DNA of 16,021 bases from Desulfobacteraceae bacterium (GTDB lineage: Bacteria > Desulfobacterota > Desulfobacteria > Desulfobacterales > Desulfobacteraceae): assembly GCA_011390435.1 (NCBI GenBank), contig JAABSK010000041.1, forward strand, positions 1 to 16,021, read 5' to 3'. Shown here piece after piece: positions 8,147 through 15,079 of the stretch (positions are counted from its first letter, which is position 1; each line of letters starts with the position of its first letter). The notes under the pieces are model-generated. The model saw nothing but the letters and a program-made list of their open reading frames with translations. It had not been told where the DNA came from and searched no databases. A program made the translations under genes and the position numbers.

Positions 8147-8265
8147 CCGGCGATACGCACCAGCGGTTAAATATTTGAAACGCCGCATTGCTGTATGCTG
8201 CTGTGGATGGTTTTATTTAAACGATATGATTGAAATTTTTGATAATTGTGTTAAAGATATGGCCT

Positions 8266-9030
8266 ATGAGTAAGACAATCACGATAACCGGCCAGAAAGG
8301 CGGTGCCGGCAAAAGCGTTACAGCGGTTAATCTTGCAGCGTCTTTCGCACTGATGGAAAAAAAGGTTCTGCTGGTGGATGCGGACCCGCAGGGGTGTGCC
8401 TCTCAATGGTGCGGTATCCGCCCCGGAGACACGGTTTTGGATATTTCATCGATCCTGTCCGGCCGTGCTGCAGTAAAAGATGCCGTCATCAGGACCCGTC
8501 TTGCCTGTCTGGATGTGATACCGGCTGGGTTTGCCCTGTTTCAGGTGGGACTGAATCTTGCCAGACACCCGGGAAATGAAAAAATTCTGCGGCTTTTTTT
8601 AAATGATGTTAAAGATCATTATGACTATATCATCATTGACGGGCCGTCCTCGTATCATTTTTTGAGCCTTGCCGCCATGACAGCGGCAGATACCCTCCTG
8701 ATCTGTATGTCCATTCTGCACAGCGGATTTGAAGATTTTCACCGCCTGCTGCGAATGATAAAGTATGCCCGTGCGACACACAAGGTTCCTCTCAAAATCG
8801 CAGGTGTCCTGTTGAACCAGTGCCGGTCAAAACAGGATGCAGATCTCTTTCTTGATCATCAGAAATTGACTGATATTCGTCAGATGGTATTTGATACGGT
8901 GATTCCGGAAGACAACGCGATCAGGAAAGCTGCTGAATTAAAGGTTCCCTGCGCAGTGTACAACATTCAATCGCCGGCTGCCCAGGCGTATCTGAACCTT
9001 GCAGATGAAATGCATTGTTTTTTTAAATAG
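8266..9030 (+). CDS. ParA/MinD-family (SIMIBI) ATPase
   Basis: A 254-residue ATPase of the ParA/Soj group, which dimerises on ATP binding and often positions DNA or protein cargo in the cell. Motifs: deviant Walker A QKGGAGKS (10-17, with the signature Lys11), Walker A' LLVDADPQG (35-43), and Walker B YIIIDGPSS (121-129), where most ParA proteins have DxPP or D[ST]P; here it is DGP. No N-terminal DNA-binding domain precedes the ATPase, so it is the short Soj-like type. The ATG at 8266 is chosen because Walker A then lies at the usual distance; the frame extends to a TTG at 8230. The ribosome site is weak. No ParB or parS-like site is nearby, so ordinary plasmid or chromosome partition is not supported; it may be an orphan ParA with cargo encoded by the next genes. 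First gene of the rightward unit, 11 bp before the next. Confidence 0.88.
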   Translation: MSKTITITGQKGGAGKSVTAVNLAASFALMEKKVLLVDADPQGCASQWCGIRPGDTVLDISSILSGRAAVKDAVIRTRLACLDVIPAGFALFQVGLNLARHPGNEKILRLFLNDVKDHYDYIIIDGPSSYHFLSLAAMTAADTLLICMSILHSGFEDFHRLLRMIKYARATHKVPLKIAGVLLNQCRSKQDADLFLDHQKLTDIRQMVFDTVIPEDNAIRKAAELKVPCAVYNIQSPAAQAYLNLADEMHCFFK

Positions 9031-9041
9031 CGAGGTACTGT

Positions 9042-9461
9042 ATGAAATTGACCCGTCCGGAAACCATTCAGGAAAGTGAAAAAGAATTTATCGACACGAT
9101 CAATGCAGAACTCGACTGGGAAGCCATTGAGCAGATGCTGCTCGAAAAGCATGGTTTCACCCTCCAGGATGAAATTGAATACAAAAATGGCGATATCCTG
9201 GTTTATAAAGACCGCATTGCTTATAAATTCGATTTTGAAATCAAAGTGCCGTTGTCTGTTGTTTTCAATCGGGATGGGGAATGCCTTGAAATTTCCACCA
9301 TGCGGCCGGACATGGACAGCGAATCCGAATCGATTGATTCGATGGAAGATGATGACAGCCCGGCTGAAGATCGATCGGTGCCCGATGATAAAGTTGCCCG
9401 GATGGCCTCAAATATTGCAGATATGATTTCTGAAATTAATCAGGGAGATGATGACGAATGA
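9042..9461 (+). CDS. Small acidic protein of unknown function
   Basis: A 139-residue protein I do not recognise. The first 100 residues look like a small alpha/beta domain: a helical start, then alternating strands (GDILVYKDRIAYKFDFEIKV) and CLEISTMRP. The tail from about residue 91 is very acidic and Ser/Asp-rich (ESESIDSMEDDDS) before a final helix (VARMASNIADMISEINQ). There is no signal peptide or membrane segment. GAGG lies seven bases before the ATG. It starts 11 bp after parA and overlaps the next gene by ATGA, so the three are almost certainly co-transcribed and it may be an adaptor or partner of the ATPase. Confidence 0.75.
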   Translation: MKLTRPETIQESEKEFIDTINAELDWEAIEQMLLEKHGFTLQDEIEYKNGDILVYKDRIAYKFDFEIKVPLSVVFNRDGECLEISTMRPDMDSESESIDSMEDDDSPAEDRSVPDDKVARMASNIADMISEINQGDDDE

Positions 9462-10285
9462 GTGATGAGATGGCAGCAGATGAAGAATTAACCCCTTTGT
9501 TTGTCCGGGATCAGCTGGATGAAATTCTTACCCAGGAAATCACTGCCCTGCTGGATGTGGATGAAACAACGGCAATGATGTCCTTTAACCTGGCCAGCAT
9601 CTCCTGCATCACCCTCATTATCGAACGGGAGCGGGAAATCAAACACTATGCAGATTTCCCACCGGAAAGATATACCAGAGAAACCTTTGTCAGCGAACTG
9701 GTTGATATTGGCCTGGAAAAAGATGAATCCCTCATGGAAACCATCGATTCGGTGATGAAAAAAGGGTATATCAGCATGGATGAACATGGGCAGCTTAAGG
9801 CGGAAATGCCGGCGTTCATGATGGTTGGTTTTTTAGACAATATGTTTCCCGGAATGATGGGGATGAACCTTGTGGCGTTTGTCCTTCAGATGAACGACGA
9901 AGTCAATTCCGGTAGAAAAGACCTTGAAAAGGCAAAGAATAATTTTAAAGACACCTTGAAGAGCAGGGGGGTTTTAGTTTCAAAAGACCGTGCGGAACAG
10001 AAAGCGTCCGAGATCGTATCTGGAAAGGCAGCAGCAAACGCCCAGTCCAGAGAGATTTCCCAGAAATTGAAAAAAGACAACCTGAACCGTCTTTCCAAAC
10101 TGATCAAAACCCGGCGCAAACGTACTCTGGAGTCTTCAGAGCGGTTGAAAGTCACGGATGTATTTGATAAGGGCCCTACAAAAGAAGAGATTGAGGCAGA
10201 AAAGAAAGCAGCGCAAAAAGCTGAGGAAGAAGCAGAAAGGCGGCTATTCTGGCCAGGGAGATGGCCCAGAAAGATGAGAAAATAA
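9458..10285 (+). CDS. N-terminal part of a frameshifted coiled-coil/zinc-ribbon protein
   Basis: A 275-codon frame with no family I recognise. Residues 1-150 look like a mainly helical globular domain (a winged-helix-like stretch ends in KKGYISMDEHGQL near 105-120, followed by a Met/Gly-rich segment GFLDNMFPGMMGMN). From about 155 it becomes charged coiled coil (QKLKKDNLNRLSKLIKTRRKR, then EEIEAEKKAAQKAEEEAE). The last 15 or so codons (RLFWPGRWPRKMRK) break the coiled-coil pattern and are probably not native: the coil resumes seamlessly in the next frame (KAAILAREMAQKDEK). A missing A in the GAAAGG run at 10235-10240 explains this. Restored, the protein would be about 483 residues. The start overlaps the upstream stop (ATGA), with GGAG ten bases before. 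Confidence 0.7.
   Translation: MSDEMAADEELTPLFVRDQLDEILTQEITALLDVDETTAMMSFNLASISCITLIIEREREIKHYADFPPERYTRETFVSELVDIGLEKDESLMETIDSVMKKGYISMDEHGQLKAEMPAFMMVGFLDNMFPGMMGMNLVAFVLQMNDEVNSGRKDLEKAKNNFKDTLKSRGVLVSKDRAEQKASEIVSGKAAANAQSREISQKLKKDNLNRLSKLIKTRRKRTLESSERLKVTDVFDKGPTKEEIEAEKKAAQKAEEEAERRLFWPGRWPRKMRK
10236..10238 (+). other. Probable one-base deletion (frameshift site) in coiled-coil gene
   Basis: Both frames are open only across 10225-10285. Adding one A in the AAA run at 10236-10238 turns AE-RRLFWPG into AE-KAAILAREMAQ, a perfect continuation of the coiled coil. The junction GCA GAA AGG is not a canonical X XXY YYZ slippery heptamer, and no downstream pseudoknot is evident, so a mutation or assembly error is more likely than programmed frameshifting. 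Confidence 0.6.
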
Positions 10286-10911
10286 AAGAAGCGGAAGCGG
10301 CTGCCAAAGACGCTGCCCGTCGGCTGGAAGAGATTGAAAGACGGGAAATGGAGCTGTCAGAGGCCAGAAAAGACATTGAAAATGCCCGGCAGAAGGCAGA
10401 AGCGCTTGCAGAAAAAGAGGCCCAGATTGCAGAAAAAGAAGCACAGCTCAAGGCGCTGGAAGAACGATTAACACGGGAAGCAGAAGAGAAAACGGCACGA
10501 AAGGCGGATCAGCAGCGAAAGGAAGAAGAACAGGTCACAAGCGAAGCAGATATCGCCTCCAGGATTGCCGCTTTTGAAAATGAGCTTTCCATGCCGTGTC
10601 CGGTGTGTCAGACCGGTAAGGTGGTCACCCAGACAACGGAAAAGGGAAAATCGTTTTATTCGTGCAGTTCCCGGGACTGCCGCTTTGTTTCCTGGGATAA
10701 ACCCTACCATTTTGAGTGCCCGCTTTGTAAAAATTCATTTCTGACAGAATTTGATGCCGGAAGCGACCAAAAGGGCCTTAAATGTCCGAGGGCTTCTTGC
10801 GCCTACACCCAGCCCAACCTGCTTGACCCCCGTCAAAACATGGCTGCAGCAGCTTCCGAAGCAGCGCCCCGAAAGAAGAAACGCATCGTCAGAAGAAAGA
10901 AGAAACGGTAA
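10261..10911 (+). CDS. C-terminal part of the frameshifted protein: coiled coil plus two topoisomerase-type C4 zinc ribbons
   Basis: Counting from ATG 10261, residues 1-105 are a long Glu/Ala/Lys coiled coil; two zinc ribbons of the bacterial topoisomerase I C-terminal type (zf-C4_Topoisom) follow: Cys113-Cys116 with Cys135-Cys140, and Cys153-Cys156 with Cys175-Cys180 (each CPxC then C-x4-C). The protein ends in a basic tail (PRKKKRIVRRKKKR). DNA or RNA binding is the usual job of such ribbons. There is no topoisomerase catalytic domain. The frame is open upstream to the stop at 10222, and the ATG at 10261 has AGGGAG directly against it, too close to be a good ribosome site; it is therefore most likely the continuation of the gene starting at 9458. 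Its TAA overlaps the mqnE ATG (TAATG). Confidence 0.75.
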   Translation: MAQKDEKIKEAEAAAKDAARRLEEIERREMELSEARKDIENARQKAEALAEKEAQIAEKEAQLKALEERLTREAEEKTARKADQQRKEEEQVTSEADIASRIAAFENELSMPCPVCQTGKVVTQTTEKGKSFYSCSSRDCRFVSWDKPYHFECPLCKNSFLTEFDAGSDQKGLKCPRASCAYTQPNLLDPRQNMAAAASEAAPRKKKRIVRRKKKR

Positions 10912-11999
10912 TGGAACCATCTTTTTTAGATAAACAGCTTGAAAAAATCTATTCCAAAACGGTTTTGACCGGCTCCCGTCTTTCCAGAGAAGACGGGATT
11001 TGTCTTTATGAAACCCATGATCTGATCGGGCTTGGCAGAATTGCAGACGCTATCCGGCGCTCTTTGCACGGAGACAAGGCCTTTTATGTATATAACCAGC
11101 ATTTGAACTATACCAATGTCTGCAAAAACCGATGCCGGTTTTGTGCCTATGCCAAAGATGGTGATGAATCCGGGGCCTATACCTGGAGCATTGAAGAGAT
11201 TGAAAGAAAACTGCAGGAACGGCTGGACGAGCCGGTGAAGGAACTGCACATTGTTGGCGGCCTGAACCAGGGGTTGGATTTTCAGTATTTTATTGATCTG
11301 TTGAAAACTGTAAAAAAAGTCCGGCCGGATGCCACGATCAAAGCGTTTACCTGCGTGGAAATCGATTATCTGTCCAACCTGGCAGGATTGAGTATTCAGG
11401 AAACAATCGCGCAGCTCAAGAATGCCGGCCTTGAAATGATGCCCGGCGGCGGGGCAGAAGTTTTGAATTCACGCATCCATGAGCAATTGTTTCCCAAAAA
11501 AATTGATCACAGCCGGTGGCTTCAGATTATGCGGGCAGTACACCGCGCTGGCATCAAGACCAACGCCACCATGCTTTACGGTCATATTGAAACCATTGAA
11601 GAGCGGGTGGATCATTTGATTCAGCTGCGGGAACTTCAGGATGAAACCGGCGGGTTTTCCGCATTCATCCCCCTGGCATTCCACGCGGAAAACACGCAGC
11701 TGTCACACCTTCCACCAACAACGGCAATGGATGATTTAAAAGCTGTGGCAGTTGCCCGCCTGATGCTGGATAATTTTGACCACATCAAGGCGTACTGGGT
11801 CATGATCGGTGAAAAACTGGCCCAGGTGGCGTTGAATTTCGGGGCAGACGACCTGGACGGCACCATCATTGAAGAAAAAATCACCCACACTGCCGGCGCA
11901 ACTTCTGCCAAAGGACTGACCCGGGAGCAGATGGAAGAAATGATTACGGCTGCCGGTTTTACACCCGTGCAGAGAGATTCGTTCTATCGTCCGGTATAG
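10911..11999 (+). CDS. mqnE: Aminodeoxyfutalosine synthase (radical SAM)
   Basis: Second step of the futalosine route to menaquinone: adds the SAM-derived 5'-deoxyadenosyl group to 3-[(1-carboxyvinyl)oxy]benzoate, giving 6-amino-6-deoxyfutalosine. The 362-residue length is typical. The [4Fe-4S] cluster motif is Cys71-x3-Cys75-x2-Cys78 in YTNVCKNRCRFCAY; further family marks are ELHIVGG (111-117), MPGGGAE (177-183), MLYGHIET (221-228), LQDETGGFSAFIPLAFH (242-258) and the late segment AQVALNFGADDLDGT. The DETGGF...PLAFH and HIVGG patterns separate it from MqnC and from CofG/CofH. Its ATG overlaps the stop of the zinc-ribbon gene by one base, and mqnC begins 17 bp after its stop, so menaquinone genes appear to be read together with the parA group. 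Confidence 0.93.
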   Translation: MEPSFLDKQLEKIYSKTVLTGSRLSREDGICLYETHDLIGLGRIADAIRRSLHGDKAFYVYNQHLNYTNVCKNRCRFCAYAKDGDESGAYTWSIEEIERKLQERLDEPVKELHIVGGLNQGLDFQYFIDLLKTVKKVRPDATIKAFTCVEIDYLSNLAGLSIQETIAQLKNAGLEMMPGGGAEVLNSRIHEQLFPKKIDHSRWLQIMRAVHRAGIKTNATMLYGHIETIEERVDHLIQLRELQDETGGFSAFIPLAFHAENTQLSHLPPTTAMDDLKAVAVARLMLDNFDHIKAYWVMIGEKLAQVALNFGADDLDGTIIEEKITHTAGATSAKGLTREQMEEMITAAGFTPVQRDSFYRPV

Positions 12000-12016
12000 A
12001 GAATAAAAGAAAAAAT

Positions 12017-13075
12017 ATGGATACGATTCACCACATTATTGAAAAGGTTAACGGCCACCAGCGGATCAGCATTGAAGAAGGTCTCTGTCTGCTGCAGGAA
12101 GCGGATTTTTTAACCCTGGCAGAGCTGGCCAATCAAAAACGGTTCTGGTTTCATCCAGACCCGGTTGTCACCTACGTGGTTGACCGGAATATCAATTACA
12201 CCAATATCTGTGTATCCGGATGCCGGTTCTGCGCATTTTATCAGTCACCAGGGCAGGGTAAGGGATATGTGCTTTCCCGAGCTGAACTGGCAGATAAAAT
12301 TCAGGAAACCATTGATCTTGGCGGCACCCAGATTCTGCTGCAGGGCGGAATGAACCCGGACCTGGATCTGACCTATTATACAGATCTGCTGACATTTATC
12401 AAAAACCGGTTTGACATCCATGTCCACGGGTTTTCTCCGCCTGAGATCGGATTTATTGCCCAGAAAGCCGGAATGACCATTGAAAAAACCATTGAAGTGC
12501 TCAAAAAGGCCGGTCTGGACTCGATTCCCGGTGGCGGGGCTGAAATCCTCTGTGATGATATCCGTCAAAAGGTCTCTCCGAACAAGTGCAGTGCGGATCA
12601 ATGGCTGGAAGTGATGCAAAAGGCACATCTTCAGGGCATGCGATCCTCTGCCACTATGATGTTCGGCCACCTTGAAACCCAGCGGCATATCTTTGAACAC
12701 ATGGATAAAATCCGAAGACTTCAGGATGAAACCCATGGATTCACCGCTTTTATCCCCTGGACCTTTCAGCCGAAAAACACCCGGATTTTTGTCACTCCCA
12801 AAACCAGCATGGAATATCTCAAGGTCCTTGCCATGAGCCGCCTGTTTCTTGATAATATTGAAAATATTCAGGCGTCATGGGTGACTCAGGGGGATAAAAT
12901 TGCTCAGGTAGCTTTGTTTTTCGGCGCCAATGACATGGGCAGCACCATGATCGAAGAAAATGTTGTGGCATCTGCCGGTGTTGATTTCATGCTTCCCAGA
13001 GAGGCGTTGACCCGGTTGATCACCACTGCTGGATTCGAGCCCCGTCAGCGGGACTGCTATTATACGCTTTTATGA
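12017..13075 (+). CDS. mqnC: Cyclic dehypoxanthine futalosine synthase (radical SAM)
   Basis: Radical SAM enzyme that converts dehypoxanthine futalosine into its spirocyclic form, the second carbon-ring step of the futalosine pathway. The 352-residue protein has the cluster motif Cys65-x3-Cys69-x2-Cys72 (YTNICVSGCRFCAFY), LLQGGMNP (107-114), HVHGFSPPEI (135-144) and IPGGGAE (170-176), with IPWTFQPKNT later in the barrel; FSPPEI and LLQGG are typical of MqnC as opposed to MqnE. It shares clear homology with mqnE next door, suggesting old duplication. ATG 12017 is used; the ribosome site is only purine-rich (AGAAAAAAT). The stop overlaps the next start by ATGA. Confidence 0.93.
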   Translation: MDTIHHIIEKVNGHQRISIEEGLCLLQEADFLTLAELANQKRFWFHPDPVVTYVVDRNINYTNICVSGCRFCAFYQSPGQGKGYVLSRAELADKIQETIDLGGTQILLQGGMNPDLDLTYYTDLLTFIKNRFDIHVHGFSPPEIGFIAQKAGMTIEKTIEVLKKAGLDSIPGGGAEILCDDIRQKVSPNKCSADQWLEVMQKAHLQGMRSSATMMFGHLETQRHIFEHMDKIRRLQDETHGFTAFIPWTFQPKNTRIFVTPKTSMEYLKVLAMSRLFLDNIENIQASWVTQGDKIAQVALFFGANDMGSTMIEENVVASAGVDFMLPREALTRLITTAGFEPRQRDCYYTLL

Positions 13076-14250
13076 CGGCGGACACGCGACATTCAGTGCT
13101 GGCAGACGCCCGTGGTGATCGACAGATACACCATGCCGGATGGGTTGTTGTTGATGTGGATACTGTGATCAAAGAAGGGTTTATTGAAGTTGAAGACCAT
13201 GTGATTCAGGCCGTTCACACCCGGCGACCTTCAGGAACGATCGTGAATCATGGTCCGGGGGTGCTGATGCCGCCTCTGGTCAATGCTCACCTTCATCTGG
13301 AACTGTCTGCTTTAAAAGGCATGTTGCCGCTGGACAAAGGATTCAAAACCTGGGTAAGCCTTCTGCTGGAAAAGCGGGAAGCTCTGGGCAGAGCGTATTT
13401 AACCGAAAAAGCCCATCAGGCGGCGTTGACCATGCAGATGTCCGGGAATCTGTGTGTGGGAGATATTTCCACCCTGGGCATTACCGCTCCTGTTCTGGAA
13501 ACGGTTGGCCTGTCCGGGGTATGCTTTCATGAGTATCTTGGCACGGACATTGGTGAACATGCTGTCTTTTCCGGTCCCAGGCTTTCGTGTTCCCTGGCCG
13601 GGCATGCTCCGCATTCAAGTTCGCCTGAACTGCTCAGAACCCTTAAGCTCGAGACCCGCCAGAACCATCTTCCCTTTTCAATTCATGTGGCAGAGTCTGC
13701 AGATGAAACCGTCTTTATCCGGGAAAAAAAAGGCCTGTGGGCTGACTTTCTCACGTTGCGGGGCATTGATTTTTCAGACTGGGACATTGGGGCAAAAACC
13801 CCGCTGGCATATGTTCACGGACTTGGCCTGCTGGATAAAGACACCATTGTGGTGCATGCCTTGAACATGGATGCGCAGGACATGGCGCTGCTTTCTCACG
13901 CCAAGGCGCAGGTGTGTCTCTGTCCCAGAAGCAATTTAAATCTGCATCAGAAACTGCCGGATATCAGCGGTATCATGGCCCTGGGGATTGAACCGGCCCT
14001 TGGAACGGACAGCCTTGCAAGCTGTAACTCGCTGGATATCCTGGATGAGATGCAGTTTGTCAGACACCATTTCCCACACCTGACAGACACCGCCATCTTT
14101 TTAATGGGAACAGTGAACGGTGCCCGGGCTCTGGGGATTGATCATTTCTGCGGGACCCTTGCCAGCGGCAACATGGCCCGGTTTTTATACCTGCCTGTCA
14201 CGGCAGAACATCAGACAGACCTGTTCAGGAAAATGATCTGCGATGAATAA
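13072..14250 (+). CDS. mqnX: Amidohydrolase, probable aminodeoxyfutalosine deaminase
   Basis: Metal-dependent deaminase of the amidohydrolase superfamily (392 residues). Placement between mqnC and mqnA makes conversion of 6-amino-6-deoxyfutalosine to futalosine the likely reaction. Metal and catalytic residues can be placed: His73 and His75 (NAHLHLE), His205 and Glu208 (HVAES), His262 (VVHALNMD) and Asp313 (LGTDSLAS); GHAPHSSSPE (177-186) is typical of the ATZ/TRZ/deaminase-like group with substrate contacts. It overlaps mqnC by 4 bases and mqnA by 8 bases, implying tight translational coupling. The related S-adenosylhomocysteine or guanine deaminases are the main alternatives by sequence alone; context decides. 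Confidence 0.85.
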   Translation: MTADTRHSVLADARGDRQIHHAGWVVVDVDTVIKEGFIEVEDHVIQAVHTRRPSGTIVNHGPGVLMPPLVNAHLHLELSALKGMLPLDKGFKTWVSLLLEKREALGRAYLTEKAHQAALTMQMSGNLCVGDISTLGITAPVLETVGLSGVCFHEYLGTDIGEHAVFSGPRLSCSLAGHAPHSSSPELLRTLKLETRQNHLPFSIHVAESADETVFIREKKGLWADFLTLRGIDFSDWDIGAKTPLAYVHGLGLLDKDTIVVHALNMDAQDMALLSHAKAQVCLCPRSNLNLHQKLPDISGIMALGIEPALGTDSLASCNSLDILDEMQFVRHHFPHLTDTAIFLMGTVNGARALGIDHFCGTLASGNMARFLYLPVTAEHQTDLFRKMICDE

Positions 14251-15076
14251 TCCACACGTTCGTATCGGAAAAATCAGTTATATCAATGCATCTCCTGTCT
14301 ATTACGGACTCGACCACGGCTTGAAGCCGGACTGGCTGGAGATGATCCCGGAGGTTCCTTCGGTCTTGAATCATCAGCTCAATACAGGTGTGATCAGCGT
14401 TTCCCCGATTTCTGCAGCGTTTTATGCCATGAATCATCAAAATCTGCTCCTGATGCCGGATCTGTCCATCTCCTGTCACGGCCCGGTCATGAGTGTGCTG
14501 CTGGCCAGCAATCATGCCATTGAAGATCTGGACAATAAAGTTGTCATGTTTTCCAGAGAGTCTGCATCTGCTGCAGCATTTTTAAAAATGATATTCCATC
14601 AAAAAAAGATTGCTCCGATATATCAGGTGGTGGATGTGAGTGATTTTAACCGTATCAGCCGCCGCGCTGACGCAGTGCTGGTGATCGGAGATGCTGCCCT
14701 GCAGCAGCCCTGGGACAGGCGTTTTACCTATTGCCTGGATCTTGGTCAGCTCTGGTATGAAATGACGCAGCTGCCGTTTGTGTTTGCGGTCTGGGCAGTG
14801 CGGCGGCCGTTTGCAAAAAAATATCCAGACCTTACCGCCAGTGTTCATCAACTGCTTTTGGCTTCAAAACGGCAGGGCTATGAGAATCTGGATCAGGTGA
14901 TTTTTCAGGGGGCACAAAAACTGGGGCTTGAACAATCTGTTATTGCCCGATATTTTGACCGGCTTTATTGTGATCTGGATGACCTTAAAATAAAAGCCAT
15001 GGCCCGGTTTTTCGATTCTCTCCACGAACAGGGCGTTCTGCCTGAAAAAGCCGGGATTGAATTTTTTACGGCTTGA
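14243..15076 (+). CDS. mqnA: Chorismate dehydratase (MqnA)
   Basis: First enzyme of the futalosine pathway: dehydrates chorismate to 3-[(1-carboxyvinyl)oxy]benzoate, the substrate of MqnE. The 277-residue protein has a periplasmic-binding-protein type II fold without signal peptide. Family marks are GKISYINASPVYYGL (9-23), ISVSPISAAFY (51-61) and PDLSISCHGPVMSVLL (72-87), with LPFVFAVWAVRR near 175-185 as in MqnA/MqnD proteins. The N-terminal GKISYxN pattern favours MqnA over MqnD. It is the last gene of the rightward unit; only 3 bp separate its stop from the stop of the converging kinase gene, and no intrinsic terminator is visible. Confidence 0.92.
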   Translation: MNNPHVRIGKISYINASPVYYGLDHGLKPDWLEMIPEVPSVLNHQLNTGVISVSPISAAFYAMNHQNLLLMPDLSISCHGPVMSVLLASNHAIEDLDNKVVMFSRESASAAAFLKMIFHQKKIAPIYQVVDVSDFNRISRRADAVLVIGDAALQQPWDRRFTYCLDLGQLWYEMTQLPFVFAVWAVRRPFAKKYPDLTASVHQLLLASKRQGYENLDQVIFQGAQKLGLEQSVIARYFDRLYCDLDDLKIKAMARFFDSLHEQGVLPEKAGIEFFTA

Positions 15077-15079
15077 TGG

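Noticed and set aside
8266..9030. Plasmid or chromosome parAB partition locus
   Set aside because: No ParB-like gene with HTH, no parS-like palindrome and no replication gene are present.
10232..10242. Programmed -1 frameshift joining the two coiled-coil frames
   Set aside because: GCA GAA AGG does not form an X XXY YYZ heptamer, slipped pairing would be poor, and no stimulatory structure is evident; a lost base explains it more simply.
10911..13075. The two radical SAM genes as F420 CofG/CofH
   Set aside because: HIVGG, DETGGF, LLQGG and FSPPEI patterns with neighbouring mqnA and deaminase fit MqnE and MqnC; no other F420 gene is present.
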